The notes: generated by a model from the letters alone, not told the origin. A stretch of 64,000 nucleotides of DNA from UBA668 sp963720695 (GCA_963720695.1 CAVRGG010000006.1:124001-188000); one strand, 5' to 3'. Positions 32,639 through 41,557 are shown, counted from the first letter of the stretch. Translations and numbers: made by a program.

Positions 32639-33298
32639 ATGCGTGTTCTGGTGGTCGACGACGAGGTGCGCCTCGCGGCGGCGCTGCAGCGTGGGCTCGA
32701 GGCCGAGGGTTTCACCGTCGATGTCGCCCACGACGGCGTCGATGGCCTGTGGTACGCCACCGAGCACGTGTACGACGCCATCGTGCTCGACATCATGCTG
32801 CCGAAGATGAACGGCTACCGGGTGTGTGCCGAGCTCCGCCAACGCGGGGTCACCACCCCGATCCTGATGCTGACCGCGAAGGACGGAGAGTTCGACGAAG
32901 CCGAGGCGCTCGACACCGGTGCCGACGACTTCCTCTCCAAACCCTTCTCGTACGTCGTGCTGGTGGCACGGTTGCGGGCACTCGTACGCCGCACCCGCGG
33001 GCAGTTCAGCAACGACGTGGTCGTCGGCCCGGTCCGGCTCAACCTGGCGTCCCACCGGTGCATGGTCGGCGACCGCGAGGTGCCGCTGACGGCTCGTGAG
33101 TTCTCCGTCTTCGAGTACCTCACCAGCAGGGTCGGCGAGGTCGTGCCCAAGCGCGACATCCTCGCCAACGTGTGGGAGGAGGCGTACGACGGGCCCGAGA
33201 ACGTGGTCGAGGTCCACGTGCACGCGCTACGGCGCAAGCTGGAGGTCGACGTCATCGAGACCATTCGTGGCGCCGGCTACCGGGTGAGAGCGACCTGA
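32639..33298 (+). CDS. OmpR/PhoB-family response regulator
   Basis: 219 residues. The receiver domain has the acidic pair VVDDE, the phosphoacceptor D51 in IVLDIMLPKMNG, the conserved Thr in LMLTAKD and Lys in LSKPF. The C-terminal winged helix covers PLTAREFSVFEYL through HVHALRRKLE to GAGYRVRAT. With the histidine kinase that starts one base after its stop it forms a two-component system. The divergent htrA gene and repeats at 32557-32596 suggest control of envelope stress or protease expression and autoregulation. Confidence 0.92.
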   Translation: MRVLVVDDEVRLAAALQRGLEAEGFTVDVAHDGVDGLWYATEHVYDAIVLDIMLPKMNGYRVCAELRQRGVTTPILMLTAKDGEFDEAEALDTGADDFLSKPFSYVVLVARLRALVRRTRGQFSNDVVVGPVRLNLASHRCMVGDREVPLTAREFSVFEYLTSRVGEVVPKRDILANVWEEAYDGPENVVEVHVHALRRKLEVDVIETIRGAGYRVRAT

Positions 33299-33299
33299 C

Positions 33300-34685
33300 G
33301 TGCGCACCCTTCCTCGATCGCTTCGGCTGCGGGTCACGTTCTTCACCACCCTGGTCGTCGCACTGGTGCTCGCCGGATCATCGGTGATGCTGGTGCGGTC
33401 GCTCGAGTCGTCACAGATCGACGACTCCGACCACGAGCTCAGCGACCAGATCGACCTCGTCGCCGGCCTGATCAGTAGGAACGAGCTGACGTCGTCGCTG
33501 AAGCCGACCGGCATCGTCACGAACCAGGTGCAGGTGATGCAGGTCAGTAGCGGCACGATCATCGCCGTGTCACCCGGCCTGGCGAGCGCCGTCCGGCTCG
33601 ACGTCTTCAGCCCGCCTGCCGAAGGGCATCAGGTCGCCCGGACCACTCGATCCAGCGACCTGGGCATCGTCGGCAATGAACGATTTCGTGTCGTGGCTCG
33701 AACGGTTCCGTCGGCGATCGGCGACGTGACGATCTACACCACCTCATCGCTGCGGCCCGCCGATCAGGCTGCGCACACGTTGGTGCTCAGTCTGTGGATC
33801 GGCCTCCCGATCCTGGTGCTGCTGGCGGCGCTGGCGATGTGGTTCCTCATCGGTCGGGCGTTGCGACCGGTGGACGTGATGCGTCGGGAGGTCGATGCCA
33901 TCCAGGGCAGCCGTACGGACCAGCGGATCGCCCCCGACCGGCGAGCGTCAGAGCTCGATCAGCTCGCGGCGACGCTCAACAGCCTGCTCGATCGGATCAG
34001 CGCCTCGGAGGCCATCCGTCGTCAGTTCCTCGCCGATGCGTCGCACGAACTGCGCAGCCCTCTGGCGTCGGCACGCACGATGCTCGAGGTCGGCCTGGCA
34101 TATCCGACCCGCACCGACTGGCCGGAGACGGCGAGCGACGTGATGGTCGAGGTGGACCGGTTGCAGGATCTCGCCGGTGAATTGCTCGCGCTGGCCCGCG
34201 CCGAGGGCGGTGAACGCGCGTTGGGGCTGCAGCACGCGGATCTCGGCACGCTCGCCGCCGGTGAGGTGCACCGCCTCAACGACGAGCGAGTCTCGCTGGT
34301 GGTCGCGGCGCCGGTCGACGTCGTGGTCGATCGGCCGCTGATCGTGCGGGTGCTGCGCAACCTGCTCGACAACGCTCGCCGTCATGCCGACGAGCGGATC
34401 ACCGTCTCGATCGGGGAGGTCTCGACGCCCGAGGGTGACATGGCGGAGGTGCGAATCCACAACGATGGCGAGGAGATCCCACCGAGCCAGCGTGAGGTGA
34501 TCTTCGAGCCGTTCACCCGCCTCGACGACGCCCGAGCGCGCGACGAGGGTGGCGCCGGGCTGGGCCTGTCGATCGCTCGCCGGATCGCCGAGGTGCACGG
34601 CGGCACGCTGGCGGCCGTCGAGTGCCCTCAGGGGGCCGAGTTCGTGTTGCGCCTCCCCGTCGGCTCGGCCGACGACGAGCGCTGA
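33300..34685 (+). CDS. sensor histidine kinase
   Basis: 461 residues. There are two membrane helices (about 12-32 and 158-180) flanking an extracytoplasmic sensor of about 125 residues, then a HAMP-like linker. The DHp domain has H249 in DASHELRSPLAS, and the HATPase domain has the N box NLLDNARRHA and G boxes GGAGLGLSIA. It autophosphorylates H249 and passes phosphate to D51 of the regulator. The start is GTG 33300, one base after the regulator stop. The signal sensed is unknown; the linked HtrA gene points to envelope condition. Confidence 0.92.
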   Translation: MRTLPRSLRLRVTFFTTLVVALVLAGSSVMLVRSLESSQIDDSDHELSDQIDLVAGLISRNELTSSLKPTGIVTNQVQVMQVSSGTIIAVSPGLASAVRLDVFSPPAEGHQVARTTRSSDLGIVGNERFRVVARTVPSAIGDVTIYTTSSLRPADQAAHTLVLSLWIGLPILVLLAALAMWFLIGRALRPVDVMRREVDAIQGSRTDQRIAPDRRASELDQLAATLNSLLDRISASEAIRRQFLADASHELRSPLASARTMLEVGLAYPTRTDWPETASDVMVEVDRLQDLAGELLALARAEGGERALGLQHADLGTLAAGEVHRLNDERVSLVVAAPVDVVVDRPLIVRVLRNLLDNARRHADERITVSIGEVSTPEGDMAEVRIHNDGEEIPPSQREVIFEPFTRLDDARARDEGGAGLGLSIARRIAEVHGGTLAAVECPQGAEFVLRLPVGSADDER

Positions 34686-35687
34686 TCAGCTGCGCGCCAG
34701 GTACGGGTCCCACGCGGGTGCGGCCGTCGCGAGGAATCGCTCGACGTGGCCTCGCAGACCTGACGGGTCGAGGGCGGTGTCGCCCGTCTCGATGCGCAAG
34801 GTCGGGGTGAGTGCCCCCGGCGGGTCGGCCGTCCACTCGGCGGTGTCGACCTCGTTGAGACGTGCGGCGAGGAGCCGAAGGTCCGGCCGGGCCATCACCG
34901 GCCGGGAGCGGAACATGACCCATGTCTCGTATCGAAGCTCGACGCGTGAATGCCGCCCCTGCAGGAGCAGCACTCGAAGGCAGTCGGTGGACGCGTGGAT
35001 CGCAGCGGGGTGCACCGCATCGGTGCGGCTGATCGTGAACCGGGAGGTGATCTGCTGCGTCCACGACTCGGGCACCGTGACCACGGCCAGATCGAGCGAC
35101 GGCACCTCGTCCACGGTGACGACGCCGCGGTCGATCGCCCGCAGGCTCTCGGTGAGGTGGGCGTCCTCATCGCGCCACAGCGATCGGCTCGCCCCCGGTG
35201 TGTCGACGAGCTCGACCACTCGGGGCAGGAGCAGTTCGTAGAGGCGCCCGCACTGCTCGTCGTAGGTGCCCTCGAACGTGGCGGGGTCCAGGGGTGATCG
35301 CGCCGGGTCGGCGTAGGCGGCGACCGCGAACGCGAGCCGGATCGCGTCTCGATCCACGAACGTGGCGAAGTCGCCGGCGCGGGCCAGGTCGACGAGTCGG
35401 TCGCGACGAGCGCGCGCGTCGTCGGGATGGAGCAGCACGAACGCGCTGACCAGTCCGTCCTGATCGAAGTGGTTGTTCGACACGGCCTCGATGCCGTCGA
35501 ACAACTCGGGCCGGTCGAGGGCGCGGAATGCGATCTGTGCCGACAGGTCGTCGAGGAGGTCGTGAGGCGTCGGGCTGCCCGGCCAGTGCGACAGGGTCAG
35601 CCGGGTCGACGGCGTGGGTCCACCGTCGACGATGACGTTGGGGATGTCGCCCAACAGGTGATACGGCACGAAGCGCAACGGGGCCAT
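34686..35687 (-). CDS. uncharacterised actinobacterial protein (DUF6687-like)
   Basis: 333 residues, no signal peptide or membrane helix. The N-terminus (MAPLRFVPYHLLGDIPNVIVDGG, then TRLTLSHWPGSPTPHDLLDDLSAQ) matches, as far as I recall, an actinobacterial family of unknown function (DUF6687). A NNHFDQDGLVSAFVLLHPD segment resembles the Asp/His-rich N-terminal motif of DHH-type phosphoesterases, so a phosphoesterase relation is possible but unproven. ATG 35687 follows the permease stop (TGACGATG), so it is coupled to the ABC exporter genes; GTG 35699 would overlap the permease more. Confidence 0.65.
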   Translation of the reverse strand: MAPLRFVPYHLLGDIPNVIVDGGPTPSTRLTLSHWPGSPTPHDLLDDLSAQIAFRALDRPELFDGIEAVSNNHFDQDGLVSAFVLLHPDDARARRDRLVDLARAGDFATFVDRDAIRLAFAVAAYADPARSPLDPATFEGTYDEQCGRLYELLLPRVVELVDTPGASRSLWRDEDAHLTESLRAIDRGVVTVDEVPSLDLAVVTVPESWTQQITSRFTISRTDAVHPAAIHASTDCLRVLLLQGRHSRVELRYETWVMFRSRPVMARPDLRLLAARLNEVDTAEWTADPPGALTPTLRIETGDTALDPSGLRGHVERFLATAAPAWDPYLARS

Positions 35688-35689
35688 CG

Positions 35690-36415
35690 TCAGTCCCACC
35701 TGAACAGGGAGGCAGCGAGTGCCGGTGCGACGACCGCCCAGACGGCGAGCACGACCCAGCTGGTGCCCGGTTGGGTGCCGTTGCCGCCGAGGGTCTCGCG
35801 CAGCACATCGGCCAACGCCCCCGACGGGAGTGCGTGGGCGACGGCGCGGATCCCGCCGGGGAGCTTGGCGAACGGGATCACCATGCCGCCCAGCAGGAGC
35901 AGCACGAGATAGAGCCCGTTCTGCGCGGCGAGGTTGATCTCGCCGCGCAGCCGCCCGGCGAGGGTCAGCCCGATCCCGGCGAACGACAGGGTGCCGAGCA
36001 GCACCGCGACGGTGGCGAGCGCCCAGTTCGGTGACGACGGTGACCAGCCGAGCGCGTACGCCACCGGGACGAGGATCGCGAACTGGACGAGCTCGACGGC
36101 GGCGACGCCGGCGATCTTGGCGCCGACCAGGCGAGGTCGCCCCAGCGGGGTGACCGCCAGGCGCTTGAGCACGTGGTAGCTGCGTTCGAAGCCGGTGCCG
36201 ATGCCGAGGCTGACCATCGCCGTGCTCATCACGGCGAGGGCGAGCACGCCCGGCGCGAGGAAGTCGACGGGGTCGGCCGTCCCGGTCGGGAGGACGTCGA
36301 CGAGGCTGAAGAACACGAGGAGCAGCACGGGGATGCCGAGCGTGAGCAGGAGCTGCTCGCCGTTGCGGAGGGTGAGCTGCAGCTCCGTGCGGAGCTGGGT
36401 GAGGAACCGGCTCAC
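35690..36415 (-). CDS. ABC-2 type transporter permease
   Basis: 241 residues with about six hydrophobic helices. The family pattern includes an N-terminal amphipathic LRTELQLTLRNGEQLLLTLGIPV, the central GIGTGFERSYHVLKRLAVTPLGRPRLV (in part) and helices ending with PSGALADVLRE. It pairs with the ATPase gene upstream for export of an unknown substrate such as a drug, lipid or antibiotic. The GTG 36415 start overlaps the ATPase stop by four bases (GTGA), so the pair is translationally coupled. Confidence 0.85.
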   Translation of the reverse strand: MSRFLTQLRTELQLTLRNGEQLLLTLGIPVLLLVFFSLVDVLPTGTADPVDFLAPGVLALAVMSTAMVSLGIGTGFERSYHVLKRLAVTPLGRPRLVGAKIAGVAAVELVQFAILVPVAYALGWSPSSPNWALATVAVLLGTLSFAGIGLTLAGRLRGEINLAAQNGLYLVLLLLGGMVIPFAKLPGGIRAVAHALPSGALADVLRETLGGNGTQPGTSWVVLAVWAVVAPALAASLFRWD

Positions 36416-37336
36416 GTCGGCTGGTCCTTGCCGGAGGTGAGTCTGCGGAAGACGTCCTCGAGACGTTGCGCCCCCGCCCGCAGGTCGGTCAGCGGGTGGC
36501 CCTGCTCGGCGAGCCACGCGGACAGCTGTGCGATCAGGCGCGGATGGGGCGGTGCGTCGATCACGTACTCGTCGGCGCCGACCTGGCTGGCAACCATCCC
36601 GATGGAACGGGCGAGCGACGGCAGGTCGAGGTTCGGATCGCTGCGGAAGCGGATCTCGTCGTGGCCGGCGCGCAGCTCGGCGAGGGTGCCGTCGGCGATC
36701 ACCTCACCGTTGTCGAAGATGACCACGCGATCGGCGAGGCGTTCGGCCTCGTCGAGCTCGTGCGTGGCCAGCACCACGGCGCAGCCCTCGGCGGCGAGGT
36801 CGCGGACGATGCGCCGGATGGTGTCGCGGCCGTTGACATCGACACCCGAGGTGGGCTCGTCGAGGAACGCGACCTCCGGCTTCGACGCGAGCGCGAGCGC
36901 GAGCGACAGGCGCTGTTGCTCACCGCCCGACAACCGGCGCCAGGTGGCGCGCGAGCGGGGGGTGAGGCCGACCTGCTCCACGAGCGTCGCCGCGTCGAGA
37001 CCCTTGCCGTACAGCGCGCAGTAGTGGCGGACGGTGTCGAGCACGCGCGCGCTCGGGTAGACACCGCCCTCCTGCAGCATCACGCCGATGCGTTCGCCGA
37101 GGCGACGTTGGTGGCGTGGCGGGATCCATGCCGAGGACGCGGACGGTCCCGGACGCGGCGCGGCGGTACCCCTCGCAGACCTCGATGGTGCTGGTCTTGC
37201 CGGCGCCGTTGGGGCCGAGCACCGCGGTGACCTGTCCGGCCGCCGCCTCGAACGACACCTCGTTCACCGCGAGGAGATCGCCGTATCGCACGGTGAGCCC
37301 GGAAACCTCGACGGCGGGACTCGACGCGGCTGTCAC
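36412..37336 (-). pseudogene. ABC transporter ATPase with an apparent frameshift
   Basis: GTG 37336 opens an ABC ATPase with Walker A GPNGAGKTST and continues through GTVRVLGMDPATPP. The sense then moves one base into another frame at about 37095-37110, where LGERIGVMLQEGGVYPSARV, signature LSGGEQQR, Walker B VAFLDEPTSGVD and H-loop ATHELDEAERLAD follow to the stop at 36412. Neither frame alone encodes a complete ATPase. The shift equals one inserted base, perhaps an assembly error, because the downstream permease and the coupling overlap look intact. If real, it would inactivate the exporter. Confidence 0.75.
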
Positions 37337-37386
37337 GTCGACCGACGCTACCGCTTTGTCCTATGACTTCGAGGTGCCCGCGCCAG

Positions 37387-37392
37387 TAGCCT
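37387..37392 (+). promoter_or_regulatory. -10 element of leaderless serS
   Basis: TAGCCT seven bases before GTG 37400, with no Shine-Dalgarno sequence in between. The same hexamer and spacing occur before the tlpA-like gene at 41402. Confidence 0.5.
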
Positions 37393-37399
37393 GCGGGTC

Positions 37400-38692
37400 G
37401 TGATCGACGTCCGACTCCTGCGTCTCGACCCCGACGGTGTGCGTGCCGCGCTCGCCCGCCGCCACAATCCCGAGCTTCTCGAGCAGGTGTCCCGCGCGAT
37501 CGACCTGGAGACCGAGGTGCGCACGGTGCAGGCTCGCCGCGACACCATCCGCGCCGAGGTGAACGACCTGTCCAAGCAGGTCGGGGCGAAGCGGCGCGAG
37601 GGCGACGCAGCCGGTGCCGAGGCGTTGCAGACCGCGAGCCGCGAGCTCGGTGAGCAGGAGAAGGCGCTGGCGGTCGATGCCGATCGGCTCGCCGCGGAGC
37701 TACGCGAACTGATGCTGCGCATTCCGAACCTGCCCCATCCCGATGCGCCCGATGGCACCAGCGACCGCGACAACCCGGTCGTCGTCGGTCCGGTGGGCCT
37801 GGCGGCCACGTTCCCCGAGTACCAACGGGTACCGCACTGGGAGACGGCCACGGCGCTGGGCATCCTCGACAACGAGCGAGCCACCAAGATCAGCGGCGCG
37901 ATGTTCACCATGCAGCGCGGCGCCGGGGCCACGCTGGCTCGCGCTCTGTGCCAGTACGCCCTCGACATGAACGCCGACGCGTTCGAGGAGATCCGTCCTC
38001 CGTCGCTCGTCACCACCGCGACGCTCACCGCGACCGGCCAGTTGCCGAAGTTCGCCGACGACGCCTACGCGATCGAGCGCGACGACCTCTGGTGCATCCC
38101 CACTGCGGAGGTGCCGCTCACCAGCCTCTACGCCGGCGAGGTGCTCGACGAGGACACGTTGCCGCAGCGGCTGATGGCCTACACGTCGTGCTACCGCCGT
38201 GAGGCGGGCTCGGCCGGACGCGACACCCGGGGGATGCTGCGAGCCCACGAGTTCGACAAGGTCGAGATCCTCGCCGTCACCACGCCCGCGCAGGGTCCCG
38301 CCATGCTGATGGAGATTCGTGATCGCGCCGAGCGGCTCATCAGCGGTCTGGAGCTGCCGTACCGGATCATCGAGATCTGCACCGGCGACATGGGCCAGAG
38401 CCACCACCGCAGCTTCGACATCGAGGTCTACGCGCCGGGTTGCGACAGCTGGCTCGAGGTCAGCTCGTGCAGCTGGTTCAGCGACTACCAGGCCCGCCGT
38501 GCCGACATCCGATACCGCACGGCCGGCGAGAAGGGCACCACGATCGCCAACACGCTCAACGGCTCGGCACTGGCGGTGCCTCGGGTGTGGGCGGCGATCG
38601 TCGAGAACCACCGTCAGCCCGATGGCAGTGTCGTGATCCCCGCCGTGCTGCGCCCGTACATGCGCGGCATCGAAGTGATTCCGGCGAGATGA
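37400..38692 (+). CDS. serS: seryl-tRNA synthetase
   Basis: 430 residues. The N-terminal two-helix arm (about 30-105, coiled-coil with Arg/Glu repeats) binds the tRNA-Ser variable arm. The class II catalytic core shows motif 2 (TSCYRREAGSAGRDTRGMLRAHEF) in two blocks and motif 3 (GTTIANTLNGSALAVPRV). The serine-binding Thr/Glu residues lie in IPTAEVPLTSLY. Length is normal. GTG 37400 is supported by the -10 hexamer at 37387. pdxH overlaps its stop by four bases. It is divergent from the ABC exporter. Confidence 0.95.
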   Translation: MIDVRLLRLDPDGVRAALARRHNPELLEQVSRAIDLETEVRTVQARRDTIRAEVNDLSKQVGAKRREGDAAGAEALQTASRELGEQEKALAVDADRLAAELRELMLRIPNLPHPDAPDGTSDRDNPVVVGPVGLAATFPEYQRVPHWETATALGILDNERATKISGAMFTMQRGAGATLARALCQYALDMNADAFEEIRPPSLVTTATLTATGQLPKFADDAYAIERDDLWCIPTAEVPLTSLYAGEVLDEDTLPQRLMAYTSCYRREAGSAGRDTRGMLRAHEFDKVEILAVTTPAQGPAMLMEIRDRAERLISGLELPYRIIEICTGDMGQSHHRSFDIEVYAPGCDSWLEVSSCSWFSDYQARRADIRYRTAGEKGTTIANTLNGSALAVPRVWAAIVENHRQPDGSVVIPAVLRPYMRGIEVIPAR

Positions 38693-39351
38693 GCGACTCG
38701 CCCGGACCGCCGGTCAGCGACATCGCGTCGCGTCGGAAGGACTACGAGACGGCCGGGCTCGACATGATCGACGTCGACGTCGACCCGATGGTGCAGTGGC
38801 ATCGGTGGTACGACGACGCGAGCGCGGCGGGCTGCGTGGAGCCGAACGCCTTCGTGCTCTCGACCGTGGACACCGACGGCTGGCCGCAGTCCCGGTATCT
38901 CCTCGTTCGGGGTGCGGACGATCGCGGGTTCACGTTCTTCACCAACTACGAGTCCGCGAAGAGCCGCCAACTCGATGCCGAACCGCGTGCGGCGATGTTG
39001 TTCACCTGGCTGCAACTCCACCGTCAGGTCCGCGTCGTCGGGGTGGTGGAACGGGTCCCCGAGGCCGAGAGCGACGAGTACTTCGCCTCGCGCCCGCGCG
39101 GTTCGCAGGTCGGCGCCTGGTCGTCACCGCAGTCGCAACCGATCCCCGATCGGGAGTGGCTCGAACAGCGTGTCGCCCAGATGGACGCCACCTTCGTCGA
39201 GGCCGACGTTCCCCGTCCGCAGTTCTGGGGCGGATGGCTGATGCGGCCGGTCCGCTACGAGTTCTGGCAGGGGCGCCCGAGCCGCTTGCACGATCGCCTG
39301 CGGTACACCGACCTCGGCGATGCGTGGGAGATCGAGCGACTCGCTCCCTGA
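38689..39351 (+). CDS. pdxH: pyridoxamine 5'-phosphate oxidase
   Basis: A 220-residue FMN-dependent oxidase converting PNP/PMP to pyridoxal 5'-phosphate. Recognisable segments are VDTDGWPQSRYLLVRG (FMN phosphate region), FFTNYESAKSRQLDAEPRAAMLF, RGSQVGAWSSPQSQPI, and the substrate-binding C-terminus FWGGWLMRPVRYEFWQGRPSRLHDR. The full PdxH set is complete. ATG 38689 overlaps the serS stop (ATGA), so the two are co-translated. The supply of PLP could matter for the decarboxylase encoded at 53.8 kb, but no linkage is seen. Confidence 0.93.
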   Translation: MSDSPGPPVSDIASRRKDYETAGLDMIDVDVDPMVQWHRWYDDASAAGCVEPNAFVLSTVDTDGWPQSRYLLVRGADDRGFTFFTNYESAKSRQLDAEPRAAMLFTWLQLHRQVRVVGVVERVPEAESDEYFASRPRGSQVGAWSSPQSQPIPDREWLEQRVAQMDATFVEADVPRPQFWGGWLMRPVRYEFWQGRPSRLHDRLRYTDLGDAWEIERLAP

Positions 39352-39358
39352 CGCACGC

Positions 39359-39967
39359 TCAGACCGGCCAGGCCTTGGCCGCGTTGGCGAGGCCCTCGAT
39401 GAGTGATCGAGTGTGCGGCACCATGTCGCCGCTGTTCCAGTCCTTCCACATCGGGCTCTTGCCGCGGATGCGAGGGGGCAGCTCGATCTGCACGCCGCGC
39501 TGGGGCGGCAGGTTCACCGGGTTCTTCTCGTGCATGCCTCGGAGCTCGCGGGGCATCTTGCGCAACTTGGTCTCCACCGTGTACGCCGGCAGCAGCGGCC
39601 GCAGATGCGTCGCCACGTGGTCGGCGAGCTCCCGGTTCTGACCACCGAGCAGCAGCGTCGTCCACATGCCGTCGCGGCCGAAGCCGTGGATGGTGATGAC
39701 CACCGTGACGTGGTCGATGAACGACCGCAACGTCGGCGACTCGTCGGGCGACACCTTGTGCGAGGGGATGTGCCAGTTGAGATCGGGAGGCTGCAGGACC
39801 CCGTAGTAGCTGGCACCACTGGCCTCGGCGGCGCGGCGGGCGATGACATCGGTCATCTCCTCCAGCGAGCCGCCGTGGTACGCCATGAAGCCGATGCGAC
39901 TTCGGAGCTCGCACACCTCGTGGACGCCACGTGTGTCGAGCAGTTCGCGGAACGGTGTGTGGGTCAT
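39359..39967 (-). CDS. poly-gamma-glutamate hydrolase-family protein
   Basis: 202 residues, no signal peptide. Features of the PGA hydrolase (phage PghP-like, DUF867) family are ELRSRIGFMAYHGGSLEEMTD with the zinc-type His, VTVVITIHGFGRD, and GVQIELPPRIRG. These proteins are zinc carboxypeptidase-fold enzymes that cut gamma-glutamyl polymers. Here it is the last gene of an operon with ccdA and a TlpA-like thioredoxin; the functional link is unclear. ATG 39967 overlaps the ccdA stop (TGATG). Confidence 0.75.
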   Translation of the reverse strand: MTHTPFRELLDTRGVHEVCELRSRIGFMAYHGGSLEEMTDVIARRAAEASGASYYGVLQPPDLNWHIPSHKVSPDESPTLRSFIDHVTVVITIHGFGRDGMWTTLLLGGQNRELADHVATHLRPLLPAYTVETKLRKMPRELRGMHEKNPVNLPPQRGVQIELPPRIRGKSPMWKDWNSGDMVPHTRSLIEGLANAAKAWPV

Positions 39968-40812
39968 CAGGCCGGGGGACGACGCTTCACCATCACGGAG
40001 AAGCCGATCGCTGCCGCAATGATGACCGAGGCGAGGACCACGACGGTGGATTGGTTGCGCTGCACGAACCGGGCCAGCTCCTCCTGCCACGAGATCGCGC
40101 CCGTGACCACGCCGCTGTCCTTGTCGGCGATGTCGCTGTACCAGTACCAGGTGAGGTACAGACCGGTGAGCAGGACGAAGATCCCGGCGATGTACTCGAA
40201 CCAGGCCATGCCCTTGCGCAGCGTCTTCAGCATCGCCGTGTTGGCCATCGCCAGGGTGACGGTGAGGCCGCTCACGAGCAGCGCCATCCCGAGCCCGTAC
40301 AGGGCGATCGCGGCGATCCCGGTCGCCAGGCCGTCGGTGGACACGCCGCCGAGGACGATGGCGATGAACGGACCGATCGTGCAGCCGATGGAGGCGACCG
40401 CGTAGGCGATGCCGAACACGAACATGCTGACCACGGAACGGTCGCGCTTGCCGACGTCGAGCTTCGGCGTGGTGAAGGGCAGCTGGTAGCCGAAGAGCAT
40501 CGCGAAGCCGAGCACGATCAACGCCAGGCCGATGAACAGCGAGATGTACGGGGCCTTGTCGAGGAACCAACTGGTCGACCACTTGGTGATCACGCCGATG
40601 ACGACGAACACGGACATGAACCCCGCCGACACCGAGAGGCTGACGGCCAGGGCCCGGGCGATCGACGTCTTCTCCGCGCCGGGGCGCAGGTTCTCCATCC
40701 CCAGGAAGTAGAGGAGGTAGGTCGGCAGGAGCACGAAGCCGCACGGATTGATCGCGGCCAACAGTCCGGCCGTGAACGAGGTCGCCAACCGCGCGTCGAG
40801 TGCCAGGATCAC
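39967..40812 (-). CDS. ccdA: cytochrome c biogenesis protein CcdA-like (thiol-disulfide electron transfer)
   Basis: 281 residues with about six to seven helices. The redox Cys pair sits in AAINPCGFVLLPTY and ASIGCTIGPFIAI, the DsbD/CcdA pattern. It carries electrons from cytoplasmic thioredoxin to an extracytoplasmic partner, here presumably the TlpA-like protein encoded directly upstream, for apo-cytochrome c reduction. That fits the cytochrome-c-fused oxidase elsewhere in the window. Its start ATG 40812 overlaps the tlpA stop (ATGA). A last helix near the C-terminus (VVVLASVIIAAAIGFSVMV) is an extension. Confidence 0.88.
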   Translation of the reverse strand: MILALDARLATSFTAGLLAAINPCGFVLLPTYLLYFLGMENLRPGAEKTSIARALAVSLSVSAGFMSVFVVIGVITKWSTSWFLDKAPYISLFIGLALIVLGFAMLFGYQLPFTTPKLDVGKRDRSVVSMFVFGIAYAVASIGCTIGPFIAIVLGGVSTDGLATGIAAIALYGLGMALLVSGLTVTLAMANTAMLKTLRKGMAWFEYIAGIFVLLTGLYLTWYWYSDIADKDSGVVTGAISWQEELARFVQRNQSTVVVLASVIIAAAIGFSVMVKRRPPA

Positions 40813-41402
40813 AGCAGCTCGCTCTCGATCAGCGCACTCAGCTTGGCCTCGTCGAGCAACCCGGTCTGTTTGACGATCGTGCCGTCGGCGGTGATGAACA
40901 GGGTGACGGGGAACGCGGCGATCCCGACCGTGCTGATGAACTCGCCGTCACCGTCGTACAGCAACTCGTACTGCACGCCCTTGTCGCGCGCGAAGCGTTC
41001 CTCGTGATCGCTCGCGGGGAGGTAGTCGACGCCGACGAAGCGGACCCGGTCGCCGTACGTGTGCTGCGCTGCCGCGAAATCGGGCAGCTCTTGCTTGCAG
41101 GGACCGCAGGTGGAGCCCCAGACGTTGATGACCAGCGGCTGACCCAGCAGGTCGGCGGTGGTGACCGCGTCGCCCTCCAGGGTTTGCACGGTGACGTCGG
41201 GCAGCTTGGTCCCCTGGACGGACGCATTGGTGGCGATGCCGGGCGTCGGAAAGGTGCCGTTGGTGTCGATGACGACGTCGTCGTCGACGGAGACCGGTGA
41301 GGCGCTCGAGCTGCCCGAGCGGGCGATGGCGATCCCGATTCCCACCGAGAGGGCGAGCGAGACGGCCAGCGAGATCACCAGCAGCCGGGGACGCAGTTTC
41401 AC
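40809..41402 (-). CDS. TlpA/ResA-like membrane-anchored thioredoxin
   Basis: 197 residues with an N-terminal signal anchor (LLVISLAVSLALSVGIGIAIA in part) and an extracytoplasmic thioredoxin fold. The redox site is CGPC in GSTCGPCKQELP, and the cis-Pro is in AAFPVTLF. It probably reduces apo-cytochrome c or similar extracytoplasmic thiols using electrons from CcdA. The start is GTG 41402 with TAGCCT at 41410-41415 (minus strand) seven bases upstream, so a leaderless transcript is likely for the tlpA-ccdA-PGA hydrolase operon. Confidence 0.88.
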   Translation of the reverse strand: MKLRPRLLVISLAVSLALSVGIGIAIARSGSSSASPVSVDDDVVIDTNGTFPTPGIATNASVQGTKLPDVTVQTLEGDAVTTADLLGQPLVINVWGSTCGPCKQELPDFAAAQHTYGDRVRFVGVDYLPASDHEERFARDKGVQYELLYDGDGEFISTVGIAAFPVTLFITADGTIVKQTGLLDEAKLSALIESELL

Positions 41403-41445
41403 GGAGTCGAGGCTATCCGCCGGGTCCGTCGAGGACCCAGCGGGT

Positions 41446-41488
41446 GCCCCTCTGTCATCGCCCGGGGGGAGTGCGATGACAGAGGGGC
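41446..41488. terminator. 16-bp perfect hairpin downstream of the whiB7-like gene
   Basis: GCCCCTCTGTCATCGC (41446-41461) pairs without mismatch with GCGATGACAGAGGGGC (41473-41488) across an 11-base loop. It lies between the whiB7-like stop (41558) and the tlpA promoter (41410-41415), so it probably ends the whiB7 transcript and insulates tlpA. No T-run is needed at this stem strength. Confidence 0.75.
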
Positions 41489-41557
41489 CTGGGGACCAGC
41501 CGGGGGGTCGCCGAAGCGTTGCCCTCGGCCGAGACGCTGTGACGCCGTGCCGTGCAG

